From the NCBI RefSeq assembly GCF_010233585.1, contig NZ_CP045997.1, positions 6,809,018-6,873,017 of the forward strand: a DNA stretch of 64,000 nucleotides. The letters are read 5' to 3'. Shown here in pieces: positions 43,761-52,921 of the stretch; position 1 is the first letter of the stretch; every line of letters begins with the position of its first letter. Under the pieces are notes generated by a model, which saw only the letters and a list, made by a program, of their open reading frames with translations, had not been told where the DNA came from and did not search any database. The DNA comes from Spirosoma endbachense. GTDB taxonomy: Bacteria; Bacteroidota; Bacteroidia; Cytophagales; Spirosomataceae. The position numbers and the translations under genes are program-made.

Positions 43761-43779
43761 TTAAATAATGACTATTTAA
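43761..43779. promoter_or_regulatory. AT-rich inverted repeat, candidate operator for the haem locus
   Basis: TTAAATA, 5-nt spacer, TATTTAA. The size (19 bp) and AT-rich symmetry resemble Fur-type operators, but it lies about 110 nt upstream of the candidate -33, so this is weak. The rest of the 43428-44059 gap, apart from the element at 43572 and the candidate promoter at 43888, shows no gene. Confidence 0.3.
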
Positions 43780-43887
43780 TGCTACACAAATTTATAATTC
43801 TATCATATCTATTGAGCGTATTCGCAACTGATACGGAAAATCAGCTAGCCTTCTACTAAATTTATTAAGACAAATTCTAAATAACTC

Positions 43888-43918
43888 TTGCTTCCAAAGC
43901 AGTCATTCTCTTCCTTTG
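43888..43918 (+). promoter_or_regulatory. candidate promoter of the haem-uptake operon
   Basis: TTG at 43888-43890, 20-nt spacer, TTCCTTTG at 43911-43918 (one mismatch from TAnnTTTG). It would give a leader of about 135 nt before the ATG at 44060. Confidence 0.45.
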
Positions 43919-44059
43919 CATTCTATTTTTAACGAGTCTAAATAATAATAAGGCTCGATCAGGCGATCTGCAATCGTAGAAACCAGTAACTGATCTCCAG
44001 TTATAATATGGCCTCAATACGATACCAGCTAATATCAAGGCTTATTGCTCCCACTAGCT

Positions 44060-46363
44060 ATGAAAAATAAATACAGCAACTGTTTCTTATTACTGAAACT
44101 CTTGATGTGGATAAGCATCTCTACCATACAGGCTCAGCAAACAGTTAATGGCACCATTGAGGGTACAGTCCTGCTAACTGATGGCGCTCCAGGAGCCTTT
44201 GCCACCATACGGGTCAATGGAATCAAAAAAGGTATAGCCGCAGATCGAAATGGGCATTTTATTCTTTCCAATCTGAAGCCGGGAAATCACGAATTACAGG
44301 TTTCGATGATCGGTTATGAATCGGTGCGACAAACAATTGAGGTAACGCATGACAAGCCTAGCCAATTTACAACCCACCTGAAAGCATCCAATACCCAACT
44401 TAACGAAGTAGTTGTAACAGGCCAGTATGAACCCCAATCGCTCAAAAAATCGGTTTATAATGTGCGTGTAATTGACAGTGAGCGCATTCGCTTGCGGGCC
44501 GCCGTAAACGTTATGGGCGTGCTGAACAACGAATTAGGCTTCCGCTTCTCGAATGATTTGACGCTGGGTACAACTGACGTTCAACTGATGGGCATGTCGG
44601 GCCGAAATGTAAAAATTCTGCTGGACGGTTTACCCATGGTCGACCGGGGCGATACCCGCGAAAGCCTTAACCAGATCGACATCAACAGTATTGAGCGCAT
44701 CGAGATCGTAGAAGGCCCAATGTCTGTTTCTTATGGTTCAGATGCATTAGCGGGTGTCATCAATATTATCACCAAAAAACCAGGCACCGAACAGCTCGGC
44801 GTTAGCGCCCGAATTCAGGAAGAAACCGCTAATAAAGAATATAATCTACTGACCAATCAGGGACTTCATATTCAGAATGTGGGGGTTACGTGGCAAAAGA
44901 AAGGCTGGAATGGATCGGCGGGCGTTACCAATAACACCTTTGGTGGCTGGCAGGGCCAATCGCCGGGGCGGGCAAAAGATTGGCTACCTAAAGATCAGTT
45001 GTTCGGCCATGGGAAAGTTGGCTACCATACAGAAACGGTCAATATCTACTACCGGCTCGACGCCCTCAAGGAAGATCTGTTAAGCCAGGGAACTGAAAAC
45101 GTAAACACGCATCAGGCCCGTGATCAGAAATACATTACCTATCGGTATGTGCATCAAATGCAGGGAGACTGGAAACTGAGCGAACGTTTACAACTCAACG
45201 GTCAGGCTTCTTATACCGATTACCAGCGTCGGACACAGACGACGATTCTGAACTTAACAACCGGGCAGCGTACCCTTTCGTTGGGCGAAGGCGAACAGGA
45301 TCTATCAAAATTTGCCAGTCAAACCTACCGCGCTACGGCTTCCTATAAAATATCTTCGTCAATTTCGTTGCAGCCTGGCATCGATATTAATCTGGATGCC
45401 GCTTCCGGAGCGAGGATTTTGGGTTCGCCGACCATTAACGATTACGCCGTTTTCGTTTCATCAACCCTTAATCCAACTTCCCGCATCAGCATCCGTCCGG
45501 GTTTACGCTTCGTTAAAAACTCGGTCTACGACGCCCCACCGGCAATTCCTTCCCTTAACACCAAATTTGCGCTCACCAGCAATCTGGATCTGCGCTTAGC
45601 CTACGCCCGCGGGTTCCGCTCACCGGCTCTGCGTGAACTGTACTTTAATTTCTTCGATGCCAGCCACTCTATCCGTGGTAATCCAACTCTGAAAGCCGAA
45701 AATTCGAACAGTTTCAACGGATCGCTGGCCTGGCAGGTGAGTACTAAGTTCAAATCAACACTCGGCTTTTTCTACAATGATTTCAACAATCTGATCAGCT
45801 ATGGAATCGACCCCAGCGATCCCAGAATTTCGATGAACATTAATATCGATAAATTCAAAACGACTGGTTTCACGCTGGAAAATGTGGTCGGCTGGAAAGA
45901 TATACAGGCAACGGTGGGCTTTTCGTACATAGGACGGTACAATAACCTGTTGGCTACGCCCGATACGGTCACTTACGCAGGAGGGCGTTTAACATCGTTC
46001 ATGTGGTCGCCGGAAGTAAACACGAACCTCACCTATACGCTGAAGAAAATTGACACCAAGTTCAGCATTTTCTATAAATATTCCGGGAAGAAACCAAGTT
46101 ATCTGGCAACTGCCAATGCAGATGGCCAGGTGTCGGCAACCCTGACCGAAATCGCTCCATTTCATTGGGCTGACTTCACGATAACGAAAACCATTACGAA
46201 ATACCTGACGCTCACGACCGGGGTTAAAAACCTGTTCAACATTACACGACTGGCGAATACATCGCCTGATACGGGCAGTGCTCATAGTTCAAGTGGCCCC
46301 GCGCCGGTTAGCTATGGCCGTTCCTACTTTATGGGGCTTAGTTTTCAGTGGTATAAACAGTAA
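44060..46363 (+). CDS. hmuR: TonB-dependent haem receptor
   Basis: The 767-residue protein has a signal peptide (KLLMWISISTIQAQ), a carboxypeptidase-like N-terminal domain (residues 28-110), a TonB plug with LDGLPMVDRGDTR and VEGPMSVSYGSDALAGVINIITKK, and a 22-strand-type barrel. Haem-receptor motifs are present: FRSPALREL resembles the FRAP box and GNPTLKAE the NPDL box, with a histidine (FDASHSIRG) between. It would bring haem across the outer membrane with TonB energy. It is followed by hmuY and the inner-membrane uptake genes. The ATG at 44060 gives the signal peptide. Confidence 0.85.
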   Translation: MKNKYSNCFLLLKLLMWISISTIQAQQTVNGTIEGTVLLTDGAPGAFATIRVNGIKKGIAADRNGHFILSNLKPGNHELQVSMIGYESVRQTIEVTHDKPSQFTTHLKASNTQLNEVVVTGQYEPQSLKKSVYNVRVIDSERIRLRAAVNVMGVLNNELGFRFSNDLTLGTTDVQLMGMSGRNVKILLDGLPMVDRGDTRESLNQIDINSIERIEIVEGPMSVSYGSDALAGVINIITKKPGTEQLGVSARIQEETANKEYNLLTNQGLHIQNVGVTWQKKGWNGSAGVTNNTFGGWQGQSPGRAKDWLPKDQLFGHGKVGYHTETVNIYYRLDALKEDLLSQGTENVNTHQARDQKYITYRYVHQMQGDWKLSERLQLNGQASYTDYQRRTQTTILNLTTGQRTLSLGEGEQDLSKFASQTYRATASYKISSSISLQPGIDINLDAASGARILGSPTINDYAVFVSSTLNPTSRISIRPGLRFVKNSVYDAPPAIPSLNTKFALTSNLDLRLAYARGFRSPALRELYFNFFDASHSIRGNPTLKAENSNSFNGSLAWQVSTKFKSTLGFFYNDFNNLISYGIDPSDPRISMNINIDKFKTTGFTLENVVGWKDIQATVGFSYIGRYNNLLATPDTVTYAGGRLTSFMWSPEVNTNLTYTLKKIDTKFSIFYKYSGKKPSYLATANADGQVSATLTEIAPFHWADFTITKTITKYLTLTTGVKNLFNITRLANTSPDTGSAHSSSGPAPVSYGRSYFMGLSFQWYKQ

Positions 46364-46431
46364 GCGTAACCGACCTTCCTCTCAGCCAATTACTCGATAA
46401 TAAACCTCAGTTTCCAAATAGTTCAAATCAT

Positions 46432-47814
46432 ATGAAAAGAGTCATTGTATACATGCTCGCTCTGGCAGTAAGTACATTAAATGCCTGTAAGGAGAGTGAC
46501 CCACCATTACCTGATAATCTGGTGCAGTTTGAAAGTGCCGAACAAGGGCTGGATGCTGCCACGAAAGAAGCCACGATAAAACTCAAATTATCACGAGCTG
46601 TTGACGCAGCTACGGCTGTAACCGTTCAGGTTACACCGACCGGCATTGCTTATGGAACGCAGTTTACGACCACTCCCGCAGCCACCGGCAATACGCTTTC
46701 GCTGACGGTTCCGGCGGGCAGCAGCGAAGCTTCGTTTAAACTCACGAAAGCCGATAATCTGTTCCTTAGCGGTACGGAAACCATCGATTTTGCTATTTCA
46801 TCCGCAGCCAGTCCGGTTTTGGTGGGTACAACCAAACAACTGAAGGTTAAATTCACCTCAATCGTTTCGACAGGCACGACTCTGACACTCGATGGTGGTA
46901 CGGGCGGTTCCAGCGCTTTAAACGCTGTTTTCGCCGATTTGAGCAACAATGCCGCTACCTCTGTAAAACGCGCTTCCTGGGATTTGGGCTTCTATTCGGG
47001 CGCTGATTTCCGGGTTATTCTAAACAACTTGACGGGTGCCTCAGCTGCGGTACTGGCCAAGAATGATTTAACTCAGGTTACGGCGGCCGACACCGTTGGA
47101 CTGGCACTGACACTGGGTTTTGATCCGGCCGGTCTGAAATTAATCGACGACGTATCGGGCGATATTACAAAAACAGTCATTCCGAGTATTTCGGCGACCG
47201 ACACCGATAACAAGGTGTACATCATCAACCGGGGAACCGGTGGAGCGATACCTGCCAAAGGCTGGGTGAAAATTCGGGTAATACGGAACGGTACTACTGG
47301 TTATACGTTACAGTATGCCGGTATTAAAGAAACGACCTTCAAAACGGTTTCAATTCCCAAAGACAACGCGTATAATTTTAAATACGCATCATTCGATACG
47401 GGTGCTTTAGTGGATGTAGAACCAGCCAAAGCACGTTGGGATATTGAGTGGACTGGAGCTATCTACAAAACCAGTGACGGCACCAATGATATTCCCTATT
47501 ACTTCTCCGATCAGGTGTATATCAACTTCCTCGGCGGTGTAACAGCAGCCGAAGTCCTGACCAGCACCGTTTCGTATGATGCCTATGGCGAAAGTAACAT
47601 TGCCACAACGGCCTTCAAGAGCGATAAGCACGTTATTGGTGCCAACTGGCGGGCAACTACGGGCACAATTGGGGTGAAAACGGATCGGTTCTACGTCATT
47701 AAGGATGCCGCCGGAAACGTCTATAAACTCAAATTCGTCAGTTTCACCTCGCAGGATGGTGGCGAACGCGGTAAGCCCAAGTTTGAATTTAAGCTGGTTA
47801 AGCAAGCGTCGTAA
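46432..47814 (+). CDS. hmuY: HmuY-family haem-binding lipoprotein
   Basis: The 460-residue protein has a lipoprotein signal with lipobox-like LNAC (Cys19) and a C-terminal HmuY domain: KRASWDLGFYSGADFRVILNN and GVKTDRFYVIKDAAGNVYKLKFVSF. The N-terminal part looks like a separate beta-rich module (about 25-140). HmuY-type proteins bind haem at the surface and pass it to the TonB receptor. It lies right after the receptor gene (68-nt gap). A strong hairpin follows its stop. Confidence 0.82.
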   Translation: MKRVIVYMLALAVSTLNACKESDPPLPDNLVQFESAEQGLDAATKEATIKLKLSRAVDAATAVTVQVTPTGIAYGTQFTTTPAATGNTLSLTVPAGSSEASFKLTKADNLFLSGTETIDFAISSAASPVLVGTTKQLKVKFTSIVSTGTTLTLDGGTGGSSALNAVFADLSNNAATSVKRASWDLGFYSGADFRVILNNLTGASAAVLAKNDLTQVTAADTVGLALTLGFDPAGLKLIDDVSGDITKTVIPSISATDTDNKVYIINRGTGGAIPAKGWVKIRVIRNGTTGYTLQYAGIKETTFKTVSIPKDNAYNFKYASFDTGALVDVEPAKARWDIEWTGAIYKTSDGTNDIPYYFSDQVYINFLGGVTAAEVLTSTVSYDAYGESNIATTAFKSDKHVIGANWRATTGTIGVKTDRFYVIKDAAGNVYKLKFVSFTSQDGGERGKPKFEFKLVKQAS

Positions 47815-47824
47815 TGATGGCCTG

Positions 47825-47861
47825 GTCGTGCTGCCCGTGCTTATGGGCAGCACGACTTTTT
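47825..47861 (+). terminator. internal terminator or attenuator of the haem locus
   Basis: GTCGTGCTGCCC pairs perfectly with GGGCAGCACGAC around an 8-nt loop, followed by five T. It lies 10 nt after the hmuY stop and 13 nt before the hmuT ATG, so it should reduce transcription from the outer-membrane genes into the transport genes. Confidence 0.85.
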
Positions 47862-47874
47862 ACTGATAAAAGCA

Positions 47875-48750
47875 ATGAAAAAACTGTCTGTTTTTACCCT
47901 ATGGCTCGGTTTTCTTCTACTGGGCTTACTGGTGAGCAATCAACCAGCCTACGCAACCCGTTCGCCCAAGGATGAACCCATTCGCATTGTTTCGCTCGAC
48001 GGCACTGTCAGCGAAATTCTTTGTGATCTGGGGCTTCAATCACACCTGATTGGTGTCGATGTTACCAGTACATACCCCGAATCGCTCCAGAAACTCCCCA
48101 AAGTTGGCCATAACCGGACTATTTCAGCCGAGGGAGTGATATCGCTGAAACCAACGCTCGTGCTAACCTCGCAAAATGCGGGTACAAAACCGGAAGTGAT
48201 CGAGCAAATCAAATCGGCGGGCATTAAGGTCATCTCTTTTCAGCAGGAGTACAGCGTTGCGGGCACTAAAAAGCTCATTCAGGATGTAGCTAACACCTGT
48301 CAGGTTCCTTCACGGGCCAGGCCCCTGATCAAAAAGCTGGACGCTGACCTGGCCCAGGTCAAAAAGGCAATGACAAGCCCGAAGGTATTATTTATCTATG
48401 CCCGTGGCACGGGCACCATGATGGTATCGGGCCGGGGAACACAGGTCGACAAAATGATCGAGCTGGCTGGCGGTGTCAATGCTACGCCCAATTTCGAGAA
48501 CTATAAACCACTTACAGCCGAAGCCCTCGTTGCAGCAAACCCTGATGTGATTCTGTTGTTCGATAGCGGTCTCGAAAGTCTCGGAGGTGCTGATGGTTTA
48601 GCCAAAGTACAGGGAGTTGCCCAAACGAATGCGGGCAAAAACGGTCGTATCATCACAATGGATGGACATTTACTGAGTGGCTTCTCTCCCCGTTTAGGAA
48701 AAGCGCTACAGGAGTTAGCCCAAAAAATAACCCAGAAGCCTAAAGCTTAA
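47875..48750 (+). CDS. hmuT: haem ABC transporter substrate-binding protein
   Basis: The 291-residue protein has a signal peptide (LWLGFLLLGLLVSNQPAYA) and the PBP fold of the cobalamin/haem type, with RIVSLDGTVSEILCDLGLQ, the PTLVLTSQNAG segment and a C-terminal LSGFSPRLGKALQELAQ. It would bind haem in the periplasm and deliver it to HmuUV. The stop is 5 nt before hmuU. The hairpin just upstream separates it from hmuY. Confidence 0.88.
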   Translation: MKKLSVFTLWLGFLLLGLLVSNQPAYATRSPKDEPIRIVSLDGTVSEILCDLGLQSHLIGVDVTSTYPESLQKLPKVGHNRTISAEGVISLKPTLVLTSQNAGTKPEVIEQIKSAGIKVISFQQEYSVAGTKKLIQDVANTCQVPSRARPLIKKLDADLAQVKKAMTSPKVLFIYARGTGTMMVSGRGTQVDKMIELAGGVNATPNFENYKPLTAEALVAANPDVILLFDSGLESLGGADGLAKVQGVAQTNAGKNGRIITMDGHLLSGFSPRLGKALQELAQKITQKPKA

Positions 48751-48755
48751 GCTGG

Positions 48756-49865
48756 ATGGATACCGCAACTGCAACCCTTAATCCGCCATCGTCCAGTACG
48801 AACCACGCGCCAAAGTCGGCAATCAAAACGACGGTCAATCCGTGGTTAATGCCTGCTTTGGTGGCTACCTTGCTGATAACCCTTGTCGTGTCCGTAGGTA
48901 TTGGTGCGCTCAGGATAACTCCTTATGAGATCGGATTAATTATAGCTAAATCATTGGGTTATTCCGTCGATGTCGACAGTACCAAAGAAGCTATTCTGCT
49001 GGCTATCCGGTTACCCAGAGTCTGTCTGGCGGTTCTGGTTGGTGCCGGTTTAGCGATATCAGGGGCTGCGATTCAGGGACTTTTCCGGAATCCGCTTGCC
49101 GATCCGGGTCTAATCGGAATTTCGTCGGGAGCGTCGTTAGCCGCGGTGATGATGATTGTTCTTGAGGTTAAGTTTTTCCAGACGCTCACGGGTGTGCTGG
49201 GCATCTATGCCTTATCGGTCGTTGCCTTTGTGGGTGCCTGTGCCACTGCATTTTTAGTGTATCGAATTGCCCGCATGGCCGGGAAAGATGTTATTACGAC
49301 CATGCTGCTTACAGGTATTGCCATTAATGCCCTATCTGGAGCATTGACTGGTATCATGACCTATCTGGCCACCGATGAGCAGCTTCGTAACATAACGTTC
49401 TGGAGTCTGGGAAGCCTGGGAGGTGCCAGTTGGGCATCGGTGCTGGGAATTCTGCCCTTCACCATCGTTGCCCTGGTCGGTATTCCCCGATTAGCGAAAT
49501 CCCTGAACCTGTTGTCGCTTGGCGAAAGTCAGGCCAGTATGCTCGGCGTTAACCTGAAAAGTATCAAGCGTCAGGTCATTATTTTCTCGACGATGGCCGT
49601 TGGCACGTCGGTGGCGGTTGCTGGCATTATTGGCTTCGTAGGTCTGGTCATTCCGCATCTGATTCGGATGGGAGCAGGTTCCGATCACCGTCGGGTGCTA
49701 ACGGGTTCGGCTTTGGGTGGAGCCATTGTGCTGACACTCGCCGATTCGCTTGCCCGTACAATCGTAGCCCCGGCAGAACTTCCAATCGGCATTCTCACCG
49801 CTCTGATCGGCACACCTGTCTTTTTATGGATTTTATTTCGGGAACGACGCCGGGCGGGCGTATAA
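48756..49865 (+). CDS. hmuU: haem ABC transporter permease
   Basis: The 369-residue protein has about ten hydrophobic segments and the FecCD/BtuC permease signatures: RLPRVCLAVLVGAGLAISGAAIQG, FRNPLADPGLIGISSGAS, and IIGFVGLVIPHLIRMGAGSDHR. The long N-terminal 30-residue Pro/Ser/Thr-rich segment before the first helix is unusual, so the start could be later. It forms the inner-membrane channel with HmuV. It follows hmuT by 5 nt and precedes hmuV by 12 nt. Confidence 0.92.
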   Translation: MDTATATLNPPSSSTNHAPKSAIKTTVNPWLMPALVATLLITLVVSVGIGALRITPYEIGLIIAKSLGYSVDVDSTKEAILLAIRLPRVCLAVLVGAGLAISGAAIQGLFRNPLADPGLIGISSGASLAAVMMIVLEVKFFQTLTGVLGIYALSVVAFVGACATAFLVYRIARMAGKDVITTMLLTGIAINALSGALTGIMTYLATDEQLRNITFWSLGSLGGASWASVLGILPFTIVALVGIPRLAKSLNLLSLGESQASMLGVNLKSIKRQVIIFSTMAVGTSVAVAGIIGFVGLVIPHLIRMGAGSDHRRVLTGSALGGAIVLTLADSLARTIVAPAELPIGILTALIGTPVFLWILFRERRRAGV

Positions 49866-49877
49866 ACTACTAGAACG

Positions 49878-50696
49878 ATGCTCGAAGTCAGCCATCTATC
49901 CTACCAGATACGAAATCGAAAACTACTCGACGGTGTTTCGTTTCGGGCCAATCCGGGCGAATTACTGGCAATCGTCGGTGCTAATGGAGCGGGCAAGTCG
50001 ACGCTGCTCAAATTGTGTACGCGCGAACTAAATGGTTCCAACGGTGAAATCCGGCTTCTGGGCAAAGGAATCAATACGTATTCTGACAAGGAGCTTTCGC
50101 TGTTCCGGGCCGTTCTCCCACAGCAGAATTCAGTCGTATTTCCTTTTTTAGTCAGCGAACTGGTTCTGATGGGCCGGTACCCACACTTCGATTTTCACCC
50201 GTCGGAGCATGATTATTTTGTTGCCGAAATGGCGCTCAAAAAAGTGGGTATGTGGGATTTTGCATCACGCGTTTTCACGACATTGTCGGGCGGAGAGCAA
50301 CAGCGTGTGCAGTTAGCCCGCGTGCTCGCTCAAATCTGGGATGTGCCGAAAGGAATTTTATTTCTGGACGAGCCCACCACAGGTCTCGATCTGCTGCACC
50401 AGCACCAAATGCTGGAACTAGCTCGTGAATTTACCCAAAAAGGATTTTGCGCGGTTGTCATCTTACACGACCTAAATCTGGCGGCTCAATATGCGGATCA
50501 AATCGTTATGCTCCGGGCCGGGCAGGTCGAAGCAATAGGATCTCCCCGTTCTGTCATCACCGTTGATACGATTAAGCGTGTCTTCAATTTAAATGTGTGG
50601 CTCATTGAACATCCTGAGCTGGATTGTCCTCTGGTGATTCCACAGCAAAACCAATTTTCTGATCGTAACCGACCAAATCAAATCGCCAATACCTAA
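49878..50696 (+). CDS. hmuV: haem ABC transporter ATP-binding protein
   Basis: The 272-residue protein has Walker A GANGAGKST (about 38), signature LSGGEQQRV, Walker B ILFLDEPT and an H-loop VVILHDLNLA. It is the FecE/HmuV type and powers haem import through HmuU. Its last base is the first base of hmuS (stop TAA overlapping ATG), so the genes are coupled. Confidence 0.93.
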   Translation: MLEVSHLSYQIRNRKLLDGVSFRANPGELLAIVGANGAGKSTLLKLCTRELNGSNGEIRLLGKGINTYSDKELSLFRAVLPQQNSVVFPFLVSELVLMGRYPHFDFHPSEHDYFVAEMALKKVGMWDFASRVFTTLSGGEQQRVQLARVLAQIWDVPKGILFLDEPTTGLDLLHQHQMLELAREFTQKGFCAVVILHDLNLAAQYADQIVMLRAGQVEAIGSPRSVITVDTIKRVFNLNVWLIEHPELDCPLVIPQQNQFSDRNRPNQIANT

Positions 50697-51721
50697 TGAT
50701 TACTACAAAAGGCCTTAAAGAACGATGGGATTCGTTTAAAGAAGAAAACCCAAAAACAAGAATCCGCGATGCGGCTAAACAGCTAGGCGTCAGTGAAGCT
50801 GATTTATTAGCTACCCAGCTTGGCGAAACCGTACAACGCCTGGAAGGTGATTTCCGGGAACTGCTCAAGGAAGTAAGAACACTGGGTTATGTCATGGCGT
50901 TGACGCGCAACGACAACATCGTTCACGAGCGCAAAGGCGTCTACGAAAAAGTATCCTTCAGGGATCAGACCGGTTTGGTACTTGGGCCCGACATTGACCT
51001 TCGCCTGTTTATGTCACACTGGCATTTCGGCTTTGCGGTTGATGAGAACAGCCGCAAGAGTCTTCAGTTTTTCGACCAGGATGGTCTGGCAGTACATAAA
51101 ATTTACCTGACCGACCGATCCGACGAAGCCGCTTATGAAGCATTAGTCCAGAAATATATAGCCCTGGATCAGACAACACCGATCGTTACGGTGAGCTATC
51201 CGGAAAAAGAATCGGAAACGTCGGGAGAAGCCATTGATGTGGCAGCATTTCAGGAACAGTGGCTAGCCATGCAGGATACGCATGAATTTTTTGGTCTTCT
51301 CCGAAAACACAATCTGGGCCGGGAACAGGGAATTCGTCTGGCTCCAGAAGGTCACTCAGTGTCGATCTCAGTCGATCAACTCAAAAAAATAATCGAAACC
51401 GTTGCCGAACGCGACGTGCCGATCATGATTTTTGCCTCAAGTCCGGGATGTATCCAAATTCATACGGGGCTGGTTAAGAAACTGGTTAGTATGGGCCCCT
51501 GGTACAATGTGCTGGACCCTGAATTCAACATGCACCTGCGCGAAGATCAGATCAGCCGCATCTGGGTAACCCGTAAACCCACAAAAGATGGTATTGTGAC
51601 AGGTCTTGATCTGTTCGATAAAGACGGGAATAGCATTGCTCTGATGTTTGGCAAACGCAAGCCCGGCATTCCTGAAATGAAAGAATGGCAGGATGTCGTC
51701 AACGAAGTCATTGCTGCTTAA
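50696..51721 (+). CDS. hmuS: HmuS-type haem-handling protein
   Basis: The 341-residue protein resembles HemS/HmuS/ChuS: two related halves (LGETVQRLEGDFRELLKEVRTLGYVMALTRND and then SVSISVDQLKKIIETVAERDVPIMIFASSPG) and GPDIDLRLFMSHWHFGFAV, which in this family carries the haem-facing region. These proteins bind haem in the cytosol and degrade it or pass it on. It is the last gene of the locus, ending before a hairpin shared with the convergent ABC gene. Confidence 0.9.
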   Translation: MITTKGLKERWDSFKEENPKTRIRDAAKQLGVSEADLLATQLGETVQRLEGDFRELLKEVRTLGYVMALTRNDNIVHERKGVYEKVSFRDQTGLVLGPDIDLRLFMSHWHFGFAVDENSRKSLQFFDQDGLAVHKIYLTDRSDEAAYEALVQKYIALDQTTPIVTVSYPEKESETSGEAIDVAAFQEQWLAMQDTHEFFGLLRKHNLGREQGIRLAPEGHSVSISVDQLKKIIETVAERDVPIMIFASSPGCIQIHTGLVKKLVSMGPWYNVLDPEFNMHLREDQISRIWVTRKPTKDGIVTGLDLFDKDGNSIALMFGKRKPGIPEMKEWQDVVNEVIAA

Positions 51722-51752
51722 CGCAACGTTTTGATTTTTTCCTCAGCATAGC

Positions 51753-51799
51753 TCATCCCGAATTTCTGTATTCCAAGATGGAGACAGGGTTCGGGATGA
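51753..51799. terminator. terminator between hmuS and the ABC ATPase gene
   Basis: TCATCCCGAA at 51753 pairs with TTCGGGATGA ending at 51799, with a 27-nt loop. The stem is short (10 bp), but it sits exactly between the convergent stops. Confidence 0.5.
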
Positions 51800-51818
51800 T
51801 TCATGTTCGTTAGTTTAG

Positions 51819-52919
51819 TCAAATCGCCAGACCTGTCTGTGCCTCAAAAAAGTGGCATTTGTCAAGGTTAACGAATAGATCGACCTGCTGACCAAAAAGA
51901 GCAAGATACCCTGCCGCTAAACGAGCAATTAACTGACCATCATCAAGCAGGCAATAGACTAATGTTTCGTTGCCCATGTTTTCAATAGCCTCAATCGTTA
52001 CGGGTTGCTTATGAACATTTTGGGCAAAAACAGGCTGGTTACTAATGTGTTCAGCCCGGATACCGAGCGTAATCGGTTGGCCTTTATACGGTAGTAGCCG
52101 ATCAGCCTTAGGCACGTTTGCCAGTTCAATTTGTACTTGCCCTCCCGTACTGATAAAGCGAAAGGTTGAGTCTTCGCTAATGTGGCCCGGTATGAAATTC
52201 ATGGGGGGCGAGCCAATAAACCCAGCCACAAACTGGGTAGTAGGACGATCGTATAAATTAATCGGCGTATCCTGCTGCACTACATCCCCGTCGCGTAAGA
52301 CGACAATCCGGTCGCCGAGTGTCATGGCTTCTACTTGATCGTGCGTCACGTAAATGATCGTCGCGTTCAGTTCACGGTGAAGCTTTTGCAACTCGATTCG
52401 TGTTTGCCCCCGAAGTTTAGCGTCCAGATTGCTTAGGGGTTCATCGAACAAAAACACTTTTGGATTGCGGACAATAGCCCGTCCAATGGCAACGCGCTGG
52501 CGCTGTCCCCCCGACATGTCTTTGGGTTTGCGATCGAGTAAAGCTTCTATCTCCAGCATTCTGGCCGCCCGATCGACTCGTTGGCGGATTTCGTTTTTTG
52601 GCAGACCCGCCAGTTTTAACCCGAAAGCCATATTTTCAAATACGGTCATGTGCGGATAGAGCGCATAGTTTTGAAACACCATAGCAATGTTACGATCTTT
52701 AGGAGGCACATCGTTAACGCGCTGTCCATCAATCAACAAATCACCCTCAGAAATTTCCTCTAAACCCGCAATCATACGCAACAGGGTCGATTTGCCACAG
52801 CCCGATGGGCCAACCAATACCAGAAACTCGCGGTCTTTCACCGTGATGTTTACATCCCGAATAACACGAGGGCCTTTCTCGTAGGATTTGGCCACATGCA
52901 CCAATTTAACTTCTGCCAT
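51819..52919 (-). CDS. ugpC: sugar ABC transporter ATP-binding protein (MalK/UgpC type)
   Basis: The 366-residue protein has Walker A GPSGCGKST (about 37-45), signature [15 protein letters not shown], Walker B VFLFDEPLSNLDAKLR and the switch THDQVEAMTLGDR. The C-terminal third is the TOBE/regulatory domain of MalK-type ATPases. It powers sugar import. The ATG at 52919 lies 2 nt after the stop of the preceding gene, so the genes are co-transcribed. The TTG at 52925 is an alternative, 6 nt earlier. Confidence 0.93.
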   Translation of the reverse strand: MAEVKLVHVAKSYEKGPRVIRDVNITVKDREFLVLVGPSGCGKSTLLRMIAGLEEISEGDLLIDGQRVNDVPPKDRNIAMVFQNYALYPHMTVFENMAFGLKLAGLPKNEIRQRVDRAARMLEIEALLDRKPKDMSGGQRQRVAIGRAIVRNPKVFLFDEPLSNLDAKLRGQTRIELQKLHRELNATIIYVTHDQVEAMTLGDRIVVLRDGDVVQQDTPINLYDRPTTQFVAGFIGSPPMNFIPGHISEDSTFRFISTGGQVQIELANVPKADRLLPYKGQPITLGIRAEHISNQPVFAQNVHKQPVTIEAIENMGNETLVYCLLDDGQLIARLAAGYLALFGQQVDLFVNLDKCHFFEAQTGLAI

Positions 52920-52921
52920 AC

